64,000 bases of DNA from ZC4RG30 sp965652645. GTDB lineage: Bacteria > Pseudomonadota > Gammaproteobacteria > Steroidobacterales > Steroidobacteraceae. The DNA lies in the NCBI GenBank assembly GCA_965652645.1, contig CBFGXE010000006.1, positions 57,706 to 121,705 on the forward strand, in the 5' to 3' direction. This document shows, in pieces, positions 49,530-58,385 of this stretch. Positions within the stretch are counted from its first letter, which is position 1; the number at the start of each line of letters is the position of its first letter. Below the pieces are notes generated by a model. The model was not told where the DNA came from and did not search any database. It worked only from the letters and a program-made list of their open reading frames with translations. The translations under genes were made by a program, and so were the position numbers.

Positions 49530-50285
49530 ATGAACCGCGTCCTCGTCACGGCTGGTGCAGCCGGCATCGGCCTTTCCATCGCACGCGCCTTCCATGCCAC
49601 CGGCGCGCGTGTCTACATCTGCGATATCGACAGGCAGCGGCTGGCCGCCGCTCTGCGCGCGATGCCGGGCCTTGCCGGCAGTGCCTGCGAGATCGGTGAC
49701 CGCGCCGCCACCGCTGCCATGATGGAGGACGCCCTGCGGCACCTCGGCGGCCTTGATGTGCTGGTCAACAACGCCGGCATCGGTGGCCCCACGCGCCCGC
49801 TCAGCGAGCTGGACCCCGCCGACTGGGATGCGGTGCTGCGCGTGAACCTCACCGGCACCTTCGACGTCACGCGGCTGGCCATCCCGCACCTGATTGCCGC
49901 CGGCGGGGGCACCATCCTCAACATGTCGTCGGCCGCCGGCCGCTTCGGCTATGCCAACCGCAGCCCGTATTCCGCCACGAAGTGGGCGCTGGTGGGACTC
50001 ACCAAGACGCTGTCGATGGAACTGGGCGCCCACGGCATCCGCGTCAATGCCATAGCGCCCGGGGCGGTTGCGGGAGACCGCGCCGAGCGCGTGTTTGCCG
50101 GGCGGGCGCAGGTCTCCGGGCGCAGCATCGAGGAGGAGAAGATGCTGGGCATGGCCAGCCAGTCGCTGAAGTCGCTGGTGGATCCCGATGACATCGGGCA
50201 GCTGGCGGTGTTCCTCGCGTCCCCTGCCGCGCGCTCCATCTCCGGCCAGGTGATTCCCATCGACGGTGACATGCAGAGGGCCTGA
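49530..50285 (+). CDS. SDR family oxidoreductase
   Basis: 251 residues. Classical short-chain dehydrogenase: VLVTAGAAGIGLSIARAF (NAD(P) loop), CDIDRQR, DVLVNNAGIGG, catalytic NMSSAAG, YSATK (Tyr and Lys) and a C-terminal SISGQVIPIDGDMQ. The cofactor loop begins T-A-G rather than T-G-G, a common variant. Asp after the second strand (YICDID) favours NAD over NADP. Substrate unknown. Three bases before the NnrU-family gene. Confidence 0.9.
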   Translation: MNRVLVTAGAAGIGLSIARAFHATGARVYICDIDRQRLAAALRAMPGLAGSACEIGDRAATAAMMEDALRHLGGLDVLVNNAGIGGPTRPLSELDPADWDAVLRVNLTGTFDVTRLAIPHLIAAGGGTILNMSSAAGRFGYANRSPYSATKWALVGLTKTLSMELGAHGIRVNAIAPGAVAGDRAERVFAGRAQVSGRSIEEEKMLGMASQSLKSLVDPDDIGQLAVFLASPAARSISGQVIPIDGDMQRA

Positions 50286-50288
50286 ACC

Positions 50289-50864
50289 ATGGTGCAACTC
50301 GTCATCGGCCTGGTCCTTTTCATCGGCGTGCATTCCATTGCCGTGGTCTCGGTGGCCACGCGCGACCAGTGGGCCGCGGCCCTGGGCGTGAATGCCTGGC
50401 GAGGCCTGTATTCGCTGGTGGCCATCGCAGGCCTGGCGCTGGTGGTGATCGGCTATGCGGCGGCCAGGCAGTCGCCGATGCTGCTGTACCTGCCGCCCCT
50501 GTGGACACGCCACCTGGCCTTCCTGCTGATGCTGCCCGTGTTCCCGCTGATCCTCGCCGCCTACCTGCCCGGCACCATCAAGGCGAAGCTGAAACACCCC
50601 ATGCTGGCGGCGGTGAAGATCTGGGCGCTGGCGCACCTGCTGGCCAATGGCATGCTGGCCGACCTGCTGCTCTTCGGCGGCCTGCTCGCCTGGGCTGTGG
50701 TCATGAGGATTTCGCTGAAGCGGCGCGGCCAGCGTCCGTTGATGATGCCGCTGCCGGCACCTTCGCTGCTGAACGACGTGGTGGCGGTGGTGGTCGGCCT
50801 CGGCCTCTACGCGCTGGTGCTGTTCTGGCTGCACGGCGCATTGATCGGGGTGCCGCTGCGCTGA
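50289..50864 (+). CDS. NnrU family membrane protein
   Basis: 191 residues, five or six hydrophobic helices: MVQLVIGLVLFIGVHSIAVVSV, GLYSLVAIAGLALVVIGYAAAR, RHLAFLLMLPVFPLILAAYLPGTIKAKLKHPMLAAVKIWALAHLLANGMLADLLLFGGLLAWAV. The HPML-VK-WALAHLLANG-ADLLLFG pattern is diagnostic of NnrU, a protein first linked with denitrification but found widely, related to methyltransferase-like membrane proteins. No nitrogen-oxide genes are nearby, so the role is open. Confidence 0.9.
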   Translation: MVQLVIGLVLFIGVHSIAVVSVATRDQWAAALGVNAWRGLYSLVAIAGLALVVIGYAAARQSPMLLYLPPLWTRHLAFLLMLPVFPLILAAYLPGTIKAKLKHPMLAAVKIWALAHLLANGMLADLLLFGGLLAWAVVMRISLKRRGQRPLMMPLPAPSLLNDVVAVVVGLGLYALVLFWLHGALIGVPLR

Positions 50865-50880
50865 CGCCGCGGCGGGCGAC

Positions 50881-51663
50881 TCAGTCGAAGGCGAAACCCG
50901 CGATCATCGTGCCCAGCACCTCTTCGGTGTAGATGCGCCGGCCGGGCTGGTCAGAGGCACCGGCCGCCACCATCAGCGGCAACAGGTGTTCGGGGCGGGG
51001 ATGCGCCAGTCGCGCGGCAGGTGCTTCCTGCCAGCGTGCCAGGAGTTCCGCGCGTTGCGCCGCCGGCGCGCAGGCAGCTGCTTGCAGCCAGGCGTCGAAC
51101 TGCCGCGCCGGTTCGGTGAGCCGCGGGTCACCCAGCGCCCTGAGGTTGTGCACGCTCATGCCGGCCCCCATCACCAGCACACCTTCCTCGCGCAGCGGCG
51201 CCAGGGCCCGGCCGGCAGCCAGGTGCAGGGCGGCGTCCAGCCCGGCGTCCAGCGACAGTTCCACCACGGGCACGTCGGCTTCGGGGAAGGCCACCTTCAG
51301 TGGCACGAACACGCCATGGTCCAGCCCCCGGGCCGGATCCACCTCTGCGGCGAAGCCGGCCTGCTGCAGCAGGCCGGCCGCCGTGGCCGCCAGCGCCGGC
51401 GCGCCCGGAGCGTCATAGCGCAGCTGGTAGGTGTGGGGCGGGAAGCCGTAATAGTCGTAGACCAGGGCGGGCCGTTCGGCCCCGGTCAGGGCGAACCCCC
51501 GGGTCTCCCAGTGGCCGGATACAATCAGGATGGCCCGCGGTCGTTCGGAAAGCGAAGCTGGCAGTCCGGCCAGGAAGTGCCCCATGCCGGTCCATACCCC
51601 CTGCGGGTCGTCCATGAAAAAGCAGGGCCCGCCCCCGTGGGGCACATAGAAGGAAGGAAACAT
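50881..51663 (-). CDS. Class III extradiol dioxygenase, DOPA 4,5-dioxygenase (YgiD) type
   Basis: 260 residues. LigB superfamily, YgiD branch: FYVPHGGGPC (His 9), ILIVSGHWE (His 51), DYYGFPPHTYQLRYDAPG, GLDHGVFVPLKVAFPEADVPVVELSL (His about 114), VLVMGAGMSVHNL (His about 172). These proteins carry zinc or iron and open catechol rings such as DOPA, or have no known substrate. The gene is convergent with NnrU and diverges from the DUF6152-family unit at 51781. Confidence 0.9.
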   Translation of the reverse strand: MFPSFYVPHGGGPCFFMDDPQGVWTGMGHFLAGLPASLSERPRAILIVSGHWETRGFALTGAERPALVYDYYGFPPHTYQLRYDAPGAPALAATAAGLLQQAGFAAEVDPARGLDHGVFVPLKVAFPEADVPVVELSLDAGLDAALHLAAGRALAPLREEGVLVMGAGMSVHNLRALGDPRLTEPARQFDAWLQAAACAPAAQRAELLARWQEAPAARLAHPRPEHLLPLMVAAGASDQPGRRIYTEEVLGTMIAGFAFD

Positions 51664-51780
51664 TTGCGCATTATGAATGTCTCAAGCCGATGAAGGCCGG
51701 AGGCTTTTTTTGACAGCCCCCGGGGGCACGCCTACGCTTGACGGTTACCAACACACCCGCAAGAAGGGGGGAACGGGCAC

Positions 51781-52506
51781 ATGGGGCATCTGAAGTCGAT
51801 CGTGCGCGGGGCGGGGGTCGCCACTGCGCTTTTCTGTCTGGCTGCCGGGGCGGCTGCGCCGTCGCCACCTGACCTGACGGGGGTGTGGACCAACGGCCCC
51901 GCCGCCGCCCGCAGTGAACCGGCACAGCTCACGCCGCTGGCCAGGCAGCGCCTGGATGCCTACCAGAAGCTGGTGGGTGGCACCGACGACTCCCCGGGCA
52001 GGTGGTGCGTGGGCACCGGCATGCCCGGCTCGATGCTGGGCTCGGGCGGCTATCCGATGGAAATCATCCAGCGCCCCGAGCAGATCACGATCGTCTACGA
52101 GGCCCACAGCGAAATCCGGCGCATCTACTTCGGCGACCGCAATGCGGCGCCTGAGGATCGCGTGCCGGGCCGCAACGGCTATTCCAGCGGTCGCTGGGAA
52201 GGCGACGTGCTGGTCGTCGAGACCGACAACCTGGTGGACCAGGTCGACCAGCGCAATACCTCCCATTCCGACCAGGCGAAGATCGTCGAGCGCTACAAGC
52301 TCAACGGTGTGGATGCACAGGGACGGCGCATCCTGTCGGTCGAGATGACCATGACCGATCCGGTCTTCTACGAGAAGCCCGTGGTGATGCGGAAGAACTG
52401 GGCCGAGGTGCCCAACGGCCGCGTCCTGCCCTATGAGTGCCCCGAGGAGATGTGGATCAACCGCATCGACGAAGTGGCGAAGCAGAAGGGCGTGCCTGTC
52501 CCCTGA
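51781..52506 (+). CDS. Secreted protein of unnamed WEGDTLVV family
   Basis: 241 residues; signal peptide ending near residue 26, then PPDLTGVWTNG. Core as in the gene at 2702: cysteine 76 (RWCVGTGMPGSM), YPMEIIQRPEQITIVYEAHSEIRRIYFG, NGYSSGRWEGDVLVVETDNL, KIVERYKLNGVDAQGRRILSVEMTMTDPVFYEKP, and LPYECPEEMW with the second cysteine near 218. It lacks the Pro/Gly-rich insert of its relative. It lies 33 bp before a DUF6152 gene and both precede gallate dioxygenase, an association that gives the only concrete pathway clue for this family here. Confidence 0.85.
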   Translation: MGHLKSIVRGAGVATALFCLAAGAAAPSPPDLTGVWTNGPAAARSEPAQLTPLARQRLDAYQKLVGGTDDSPGRWCVGTGMPGSMLGSGGYPMEIIQRPEQITIVYEAHSEIRRIYFGDRNAAPEDRVPGRNGYSSGRWEGDVLVVETDNLVDQVDQRNTSHSDQAKIVERYKLNGVDAQGRRILSVEMTMTDPVFYEKPVVMRKNWAEVPNGRVLPYECPEEMWINRIDEVAKQKGVPVP

Positions 52507-52539
52507 TCGAGCAAACAGAATCCGCTTGAGGAACCCGCA

Positions 52540-52971
52540 ATGAACAAGATGATCCGCACGATGACAGTGATCGCTGCCGCCCTGGTGGGAGGTGTCGCGC
52601 TGGCGCACCACTCCGCGGTGCAGTTCGATTTCCAGAAGAGCGTTTCCTACACCGGCGTGGTGAAGCGCTTCCGCGCCATCAACCCGCACATGGACCTGGT
52701 GATCGAGCTCAATGACGAGAAGGGCAAGCGCGAGGTGCGTTTCGAGGGCCACAGCACCAACAACATGTACCGCAGCGGCTACCGCAACGGCATGGTGAAG
52801 GTGGGTGACAAGCTCACCGTGCACGCCGCGCCGTTCAAGGACGGCACGGAGGGCGGTTACGTGACTTCCGCCACGCTGGAGAATGGTGAATTCTTCGGCA
52901 TGCGTCCCCGCAATGCCGGCGACGTGCAGCGCGTGGGCGAGGAAGTCCGCCGCCAGGCCGAGGGGCGCTGA
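52540..52971 (+). CDS. DUF6152 family secreted protein
   Basis: 143 residues; signal peptide then HHSAVQFDFQKSVSYTGVVKRFRAINPHMDLVIEL, GYRNGMVKVGDKLTVHAAPFKDGTEGGYV. The HHS motif follows the predicted cleavage site directly, so histidines may become the mature N-terminus, a metal-binding layout (inference). The WTNPH motif is changed to AINPH. Sits between the second secreted family gene and gallate dioxygenase (42 bp). Confidence 0.88.
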   Translation: MNKMIRTMTVIAAALVGGVALAHHSAVQFDFQKSVSYTGVVKRFRAINPHMDLVIELNDEKGKREVRFEGHSTNNMYRSGYRNGMVKVGDKLTVHAAPFKDGTEGGYVTSATLENGEFFGMRPRNAGDVQRVGEEVRRQAEGR

Positions 52972-53013
52972 GCGCCCCGGTCCGGTTTTTTGCTAGAGAG
53001 GTAGTTCGACTTA

Positions 53014-54309
53014 ATGGCCAGAATCATCGGTGGGATTGCGACTTCCCACACTCCCACCATCGGTTTCGCACTGGACGCGAAGAAGCACGAAGACCCGGTC
53101 TGGAAGCCGATCTTCGAAGGCTACAAGCCAGTGCAGGACTGGCTGGCCGAGAAGAAGCCCGACGTACTGCTGTACATCTTCAACGACCACATCACCTCGT
53201 TCTTCCTCGACCACTACTCGCACTTCGCGCTGGGCGTGGGCGAGGAGTACCGTCCGGCGGACGAGGGTGGTGGGCCGCGCAAGCTGCCGCCGTTCCAGGG
53301 TGATCCGAAGCTGGCCGCGCACATCGCGGCGGGCCTGGTGGCCGACGAGTTCGACCTGTCGTACTTCCAGGGCAAGGACCTGGACCACGGCGTGTTCTCG
53401 CCGCTGTCGCTGCTGCTGCCGCATGAGAAGGGCTGGCCCTGCCGCATCGTGCCGTTCCAGTGCGGCGTGCTGAACCCGCCGGTGCCGACGCCGCTGCGCT
53501 TCTACAAACTGGGCCTGGCGCTGCGCAAGGCCATCCTCTCGTATCCCGAGGACATCAAGGTGGCCATCGTGGGCACCGGCGGCCTCTCGCACCAGGTGCA
53601 TGGCGAGCGCTGCGGCTTCAACAACACGCCCTGGGACATGGAGTTCCTGGAGCGCCTGGAGAAGGATCCGGAAGGCCTCACCAGGGTCACCGTGGCCGAA
53701 TACGCCACGCTGGGTGGCATGGAAGGCGCCGAGGTGGTGATGTGGCTGATGATGCGCGCGGCACTTTCGAAGAAGGTGACCAAGACGCACCAGACCTACT
53801 ACCTGCCCTCGATGACGCCCATTGCCAGCGTGATCTTCGAGAACGTGGGCGACGACCCGATCAGCGAGCCGGTGGAGCAGTACAGGAAGCGCATGACCGA
53901 ACAGTACGAGGGCCTCGAGAAACTCGAGGGCACCTATCCGTACACCATCGAGCGCAGCGTGAAGGCCTTCCGCCTGAACCGCTTCATCCACGAGCTGGTG
54001 AAGCCGGAATTCCGCAAGGCATTCCTGGCCGATCCGGAGCCGCTGTTCGAGCAGCACAAGCTCACCGAAGAAGAGCGCGACCTGGTGCGCCGGCGCGACT
54101 GGCGCGGCCTGATCCACTACGGGGTGATCTTCTTCCTGCTGGAGAAGCTGGGCGCCGTGGTCGGCACCACCAACCTGCACATCTACGCGGCCATGCGCGG
54201 CCAGTCGCTGGAGGATTTCCAGAAGACGCGCAATGCCCAGGTGCTGTACTCGGTGGCCGGCGACGACGACAGCAAGAAGGGCTGGGACAAGCCCGCGGCA
54301 CGCGCCTAG
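53014..54309 (+). CDS. galA: Gallate dioxygenase (LigB/LigA-fused extradiol enzyme)
   Basis: 431 residues. The N-terminal about 280 residues are the LigB-type catalytic domain: MARIIGGIATSHTPTIGF (His 12), LLYIFNDHITSFF (His 59), KDLDHGVFSPLSLLLPHEKGWP, GTGGLSHQVHGERCGFNNTPWDMEFL, and EYATLGGMEGAEVVMW (iron-ligand Glu). The C-terminal part (about 300-420) is a LigA-like helical domain: RSVKAFRLNRFIHELVKPEFRKAFLADP, RRRDWRGLIHYGVIFFLLEKLGAV, HIYAAMRGQSLEDFQKTRN. This fused layout and length match gallate dioxygenases such as GalA and DesB. It opens gallate, from tannins or syringate, to oxalomesaconate in the cytoplasm. Ends before a hairpin at 54326. Confidence 0.9.
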   Translation: MARIIGGIATSHTPTIGFALDAKKHEDPVWKPIFEGYKPVQDWLAEKKPDVLLYIFNDHITSFFLDHYSHFALGVGEEYRPADEGGGPRKLPPFQGDPKLAAHIAAGLVADEFDLSYFQGKDLDHGVFSPLSLLLPHEKGWPCRIVPFQCGVLNPPVPTPLRFYKLGLALRKAILSYPEDIKVAIVGTGGLSHQVHGERCGFNNTPWDMEFLERLEKDPEGLTRVTVAEYATLGGMEGAEVVMWLMMRAALSKKVTKTHQTYYLPSMTPIASVIFENVGDDPISEPVEQYRKRMTEQYEGLEKLEGTYPYTIERSVKAFRLNRFIHELVKPEFRKAFLADPEPLFEQHKLTEEERDLVRRRDWRGLIHYGVIFFLLEKLGAVVGTTNLHIYAAMRGQSLEDFQKTRNAQVLYSVAGDDDSKKGWDKPAARA

Positions 54310-54325
54310 GGCCGTCCAGCCGCAG

Positions 54326-54348
54326 ACCGGACCGTTATGCGGTCCGGT
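54326..54348 (+). terminator. Hairpin after gallate dioxygenase
   Basis: Perfect 9-bp stem ACCGGACCG / CGGTCCGGT with loop TTATG, starting 17 bp after the gallate dioxygenase stop. The trailing sequence is only modestly T-rich (TATGCATTT), so termination may be partial. Confidence 0.55.
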
Positions 54349-54433
54349 TATGCATTTAAGCGGGTCAAGGCTTTTTCGGGCATAAAAAACCCCTTAGCCT
54401 TGCGCTCCATTCTCCCCAAGGTGATTTCCGGCA

Positions 54434-55210
54434 ATGGCTGCGATTGCGAGTGAACGCGTACTGGCCGTGCGCCACTGGAACGACACGCTGTTTTCGTTCC
54501 GGACCACGCGCGACCCCGGCTTCCGCTTCGAGAGCGGGCACTTCGTGATGCTGGGCCTGCAGGTCGAGGGTCGTCCCCTGCTGCGGGCCTATTCCATTGC
54601 CAGCCCCAACTGGGAAGAGCACCTGGAGTTCTTCAGCATCAAGGTGCAGAACGGGCCGCTCACCTCGCGCCTGCAGCACCTGAAGGAAGGCGACGAGGTG
54701 CTGGTGAGCCGCAAGCCCACCGGCACACTGGTGCTGCATGACCTGAAGCCCGGCAAGCATCTCTACCTGCTGGGCACCGGCACCGGCCTCGCGCCCTTCC
54801 TGTCCATCATCCAGGATCCGGAAACCTACGAGCGGTTCGAGAAGGTGATCGTGGCGCATGGCGTGCGGCACCGCACGGACCTCGCCTACGAGCAGTTCAT
54901 CAGCGAGGAGCTGCCGAGGCACGAGCTGCTGGGTGATATCGCGCAGGGCAAGCTGATCTACCACCCCACCGTGACGCGCGAGCCCTTCCGCATCCAGGGG
55001 CGCATCACCGACCAGATCGCCGATGGCAGCCTGGCCTCGCGCGTGGGCCTGCCGCCGCTGAATCCCGCCGATGACCGTTTCATGCTCTGCGGCTCGCCGC
55101 ACATGCTGGAGGACACGCGGCGATTGCTGGATGAGCGGGGTTTCGTGATCTCCCCGCGCATCGGCGAGCCGGGCGACTACGTGATCGAGCGCGCTTTCGT
55201 CGAGAAATAG
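54434..55210 (+). CDS. fpr: Ferredoxin-NADP reductase
   Basis: 258 residues, the normal length for subclass Fpr. FAD-binding RAYSIASPNW, SIKVQNGPLTSRLQHL, NADP-side GTGTGLAPFLSIIQDPE, CGSPHMLEDT and the C-terminal DYVIERAFVEK. It moves electrons between NADPH and ferredoxin or flavodoxin. In other proteobacteria Fpr serves oxidative stress, iron-sulfur assembly or monooxygenase systems; being next to gallate dioxygenase it might also keep iron enzymes reduced (inference). Confidence 0.93.
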   Translation: MAAIASERVLAVRHWNDTLFSFRTTRDPGFRFESGHFVMLGLQVEGRPLLRAYSIASPNWEEHLEFFSIKVQNGPLTSRLQHLKEGDEVLVSRKPTGTLVLHDLKPGKHLYLLGTGTGLAPFLSIIQDPETYERFEKVIVAHGVRHRTDLAYEQFISEELPRHELLGDIAQGKLIYHPTVTREPFRIQGRITDQIADGSLASRVGLPPLNPADDRFMLCGSPHMLEDTRRLLDERGFVISPRIGEPGDYVIERAFVEK

Positions 55211-55253
55211 GCGAAGATAGCCGCTGCAAACGGCGGTACAGCCGGGGGGGAGC

Positions 55254-56519
55254 ATGCAGGGAAATTCGCCGCGGCGCGTGCTGTTCGCGAGCTTGATCGG
55301 CACCACGATCGAGTTCTTCGACTTCTACATCTTCGCCAACGCCGCGGTGCTGGTGTTCCCGAAACTGTTCTTTCCGGCTTCGGATCCGGATGCCGCCACG
55401 CTGCAGTCGCTGGCCACCTTCGCGCTGGCCTTCTTTGCCCGCCCCGTGGGGTCGGCCGTGTTCGGCCACTTCGGCGACCGCGTGGGCCGCAAGGCGACGC
55501 TGGTGGCGGCACTGCTGACCATGGGCATCTCCACGGTGGTGATCGGGCTGCTGCCCACCTACCACACGGCGGGGTTGCTGGCGCCGGCGCTGCTGGCGCT
55601 GTGCCGGTTCGGCCAGGGATTCGGCCTGGGCGGGGAGTGGGGCGGTGCGGTGCTGCTGGCCACGGAGAACGCCCCGCCGGGCAAGCAGAACTGGTACGGC
55701 ATGTTCCCGCAGCTGGGTGCGCCGATCGGGTTCGTGCTGTCGGCGGCCATCTTCCTGCTGCTGGATGGCACGCTGGATGAGGCGCAGTTCCTGGGCTGGG
55801 GCTGGCGCATTCCGTTCCTGGCCAGCGCGGCACTGGTGATCGTGGGACTGTATGTGCGGTTGCGCATCGAGGAGACGCCGTCATTCCGTCGCGTGCTGGA
55901 GGGCAACCAGCGCCTGAAGCTGCCGCTGCTGGAACTGTTCCGCGCGCATGGCCGCAGGCTGGTGCTCGGCACCCTGGGCGCGGTGGCCACCTTCCTGGTG
56001 TTTTACCTGATGACGGTGTTCGCCCTCACCTGGGGCACCAGCAACGGCTATTCGCGTGCGCAGTTCCTGTGGTTGCTGATGGGCGGCATGGTGTTCTTTG
56101 CGCTGGCGATTCCCCTGTCGGCCCGGCTGGCCGACCGGTTCGGGCCGCGCTCGGTGCTGTCTGCGGCGGCGCTGCTGCTGGTGGTCTTCGGGTTTGCCTT
56201 CGCGCCCATGCTGGAGGCGGGCAGTCCGGTGTCGGTGTTCATCTGCCTTTCGATCGGCCTCCTGCTGATGGGGCTCACCTACGGGCCGCTGGGTGCCGCG
56301 CTGGGCGCGCTGTTCCCGACCGCGGTGCGCTACACGGGGGCCTCCTTTGCCTTCAACTTCGCCGGCATCCTCGGCGCCTCGCTGACGCCGACGGTGGCCA
56401 AGTGGCTCTCCGACCAGCATGGCCTGGCCTCCGTGGGCTGGTATCTTTCGGGAGCCAGCCTGCTGTCGCTGGTGGCGCTGCTGCTGCTGTCGCGCGAGTC
56501 GCTGGCGGCGCGGCACTGA
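55254..56519 (+). CDS. MHS-type MFS transporter
   Basis: 421 residues, 12 predicted helices. Metabolite:H+ symporter features: RVLFASLIGTTIEFFDFYIFANAAVLVFPKLFF, FGHFGDRVGRKATLVAALLTMG (motif A), FGQGFGLGGEWGGAVLLATENAP, FLGWGWRIPFLASAALVIVGLYVRLRIEETP. Close in pattern to shikimate and dicarboxylate carriers, and without the long loop insert of the MHS gene at 8439. GGGGGG site before the ATG. The substrate could be an aromatic acid such as gallate or shikimate, judging from the neighbours. Confidence 0.9.
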   Translation: MQGNSPRRVLFASLIGTTIEFFDFYIFANAAVLVFPKLFFPASDPDAATLQSLATFALAFFARPVGSAVFGHFGDRVGRKATLVAALLTMGISTVVIGLLPTYHTAGLLAPALLALCRFGQGFGLGGEWGGAVLLATENAPPGKQNWYGMFPQLGAPIGFVLSAAIFLLLDGTLDEAQFLGWGWRIPFLASAALVIVGLYVRLRIEETPSFRRVLEGNQRLKLPLLELFRAHGRRLVLGTLGAVATFLVFYLMTVFALTWGTSNGYSRAQFLWLLMGGMVFFALAIPLSARLADRFGPRSVLSAAALLLVVFGFAFAPMLEAGSPVSVFICLSIGLLLMGLTYGPLGAALGALFPTAVRYTGASFAFNFAGILGASLTPTVAKWLSDQHGLASVGWYLSGASLLSLVALLLLSRESLAARH

Positions 56520-56546
56520 CCTGCTGCAACTTTCCCGGAGGTGGTC

Positions 56547-56999
56547 GTGAGCGAGCCCGTCTTTCTCGAGGACCTGGCCGTGGGCCAGACCTTCAGCAAT
56601 GGCCCGGTGGAGCTGACCGCGGAAGACATCAAGGCCTTTGCCGCGCAGTTCGACCCGCAGCCCTTCCACCTGGATGAGGAGGCGGCGCGCGCCAGCCTGT
56701 TCGGGGCGCTGGCCGCCAGTGGCTGGCACACCGCGGCGCTCACCATGCGGCTGCTGGTGACCGGCGGGCCGCGCTTCGGCTGGGGATTCATCGGTGCCGG
56801 CGGCGAGGTGAGCTGGCCGCGGCCGGCGTACGCGGGGGACAGCCTCACCCTGCACGCCGAGATCATCGAGATCACACCCTCGCGCAGCAAGCCGGACCGT
56901 GGCATCGCGCGCGTGCGGCTGGTGATGAAGAACCAGCGTGGCGACGTGGTGCAGGACATGGTGGCCCGTGTCCTGGTGCCGCGCCGCCCGGCCGGCTGA
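56547..56999 (+). CDS. MaoC family dehydratase
   Basis: 150 residues, GTG start at 56547 with GGAGG 5 bases before. Hotdog fold with the MaoC/R-hydratase pattern: FLEDLAVGQTFSNGPVELTAEDIKAFAAQFDPQPFHLDEEAA (Asp and His of the hydratase site), FGALAASGWHTAALTMRLLV, EVSWPRPAYAGDSLTLHAEI. Members hydrate enoyl-CoA thioesters, though many have other roles. 27 bp after the MHS carrier and 6 bp before tadA. Confidence 0.88.
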   Translation: MSEPVFLEDLAVGQTFSNGPVELTAEDIKAFAAQFDPQPFHLDEEAARASLFGALAASGWHTAALTMRLLVTGGPRFGWGFIGAGGEVSWPRPAYAGDSLTLHAEIIEITPSRSKPDRGIARVRLVMKNQRGDVVQDMVARVLVPRRPAG

Positions 57000-57005
57000 G
57001 GACGC

Positions 57006-57461
57006 ATGCCCGGCGACGTCGATTTCATGCGCCTGGCCATCATCGAGGCCACGCGCGCGCGGGCCCGTGGCGAGGTGCCCGTGGGCGCCGTGCTGGTGAA
57101 GGATGACCGCGTGATCGCCGCGGCGGGCAATTCCCCGATCGCGCTTTGTGATCCCGGCGCCCACGCGGAGATGCTGGCCTTGCGTGCAGGCGGGCAGGCG
57201 CTGGGCAACTACCGGCTGGAGGACACCGTCCTCTACGTGACGCTGGAGCCCTGCCTGATGTGCGCGGCCGCGCTGGTGCATGCACGGGTGCGCCGGGTGG
57301 TGTTCGGTGCCTTCGATCCGAAGGCCGGCGCGGCCGGCGGCATCATCGATGCCTTTGCGCTGAAGGGGCTGAACCACCGCGTCGACGTGTTCGGTGGCGT
57401 GCTCGAGGAGGAGTGCGGGGCATTGCTGGCGGACTTCTTCGCCGGCATGCGGGGCAGCTGA
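57006..57461 (+). CDS. tadA: tRNA adenosine-34 deaminase TadA
   Basis: 151 residues. Zinc site of the cytidine-deaminase superfamily: HAE (His 53, Glu 55) and PCLMC (Cys 83 and 86). GEVPVGAVLV, GGIIDAF and LNHRVDVFGGVLEEECGALLADFF are typical of TadA. It converts A34 of tRNA-Arg to inosine in the cytoplasm and is essential in most bacteria. The stop is 53 bp from the end of the convergent aminotransferase gene. Confidence 0.95.
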   Translation: MPGDVDFMRLAIIEATRARARGEVPVGAVLVKDDRVIAAAGNSPIALCDPGAHAEMLALRAGGQALGNYRLEDTVLYVTLEPCLMCAAALVHARVRRVVFGAFDPKAGAAGGIIDAFALKGLNHRVDVFGGVLEEECGALLADFFAGMRGS

Positions 57462-57514
57462 AGGCAGCACGCCGGCTTCACGCTGCGGCGGCGCCGCGCG
57501 CATCGCAGGCTTGA

Positions 57515-58372
57515 TCAGGCCTCGCGCTTCAAATCCTGGAATGCATCGTAGACCCTCCGCCACAGGGGGCCGGGGTGGCCGCCGCCCACGGGCCTGCCGT
57601 CCAGCCGGGTGACCGGCTGCACCTCGCGGGTGGCGGCGCCCAGCCAGATTTCATCGGCGGCGCGCAGCGTGGCCTCGTCGATGCGCGCATCGCGGCGCGT
57701 GATACCCAGCCGGTCGGCGATCTCCTCCACCACGCGTCGGGTGGTGCCCGGCAGGATGCGCGTCGAGTCGGGCGGCGTCAGCAGCACGCCGTCCTTCACC
57801 ACGTGCACCGTGGAGGCGCTGCCCTCGGTGAGCTCGCCATCGCGCAGCAGGATGGCCTCGGATGCCCCGGCCTCGGCAGCCTGCTGGCGCAGCAGCACAT
57901 TGGCCAGCAGCGCCACCGACTTGATGTCGCAGCGGGCCCAACGGGTGTCGGCGGTCGTGATGCAGGCCAGCCCGTCGCGCAGCGTGGCTGCGGCAGGCTC
58001 TGGCCACGGCGACCCGCAGGCAAACACCAGCGGCGGCACGGCCGGCAGCGGCGCGTGGTTGCGGCCCACGTCCGCGCCGCGCGAAAGGTGCAGGTAGACA
58101 TACTGGTCACCACCACCATTGGCAGCCACCAGTTTTTCCAGCAGCGACTGCCAGCCGGCGTGGTCATGCGGATTGGCCAGCTGCAGCGCCCGGGCACTGC
58201 GGGCGAGGCGCCCGTAGTGAAGCTCCGGGCGGAACAGCCTGCCGCGGTACACCGGCATCACCTCGTAGATGCCGTCACCGAACAGGAAGCTGCGATCGAA
58301 CGGCGAGATGCGCGCCTCCGCCAGCGGCATCAGCCGGTCATCGAGGAGGCACCAGGGCAGGGGGGCGGCCAC
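57515..58372 (-). CDS. dat: D-amino-acid/class IV aminotransferase
   Basis: 285 residues. Fold-type IV PLP enzyme: ISPFDRSFLFGDGIYEVMPVYRGRLFRPELHYGRLARSA, VYLHLSRGADVGRNH, CDIKSVALLANVLLRQQAAEAG (PLP lysine), ILLRDGELTEGSASTVHVVKDGVLLTPP and ILPGTTRRVV. The pattern fits D-alanine aminotransferase, usually found next to dacC in gammaproteobacteria, where it may recycle or supply D-amino acids. It follows dacC by 13 bp, as the last gene of the cell-wall operon. Confidence 0.88.
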   Translation of the reverse strand: MAAPLPWCLLDDRLMPLAEARISPFDRSFLFGDGIYEVMPVYRGRLFRPELHYGRLARSARALQLANPHDHAGWQSLLEKLVAANGGGDQYVYLHLSRGADVGRNHAPLPAVPPLVFACGSPWPEPAAATLRDGLACITTADTRWARCDIKSVALLANVLLRQQAAEAGASEAILLRDGELTEGSASTVHVVKDGVLLTPPDSTRILPGTTRRVVEEIADRLGITRRDARIDEATLRAADEIWLGAATREVQPVTRLDGRPVGGGHPGPLWRRVYDAFQDLKREA

Positions 58373-58385
58373 GGCAGGTTGCCGG

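Noticed and set aside
55881..57563. Open frame of 560 codons on the minus strand opposite the MHS, MaoC and tadA genes
   Set aside because: Spans three confident plus-strand genes and has shadow-type composition.
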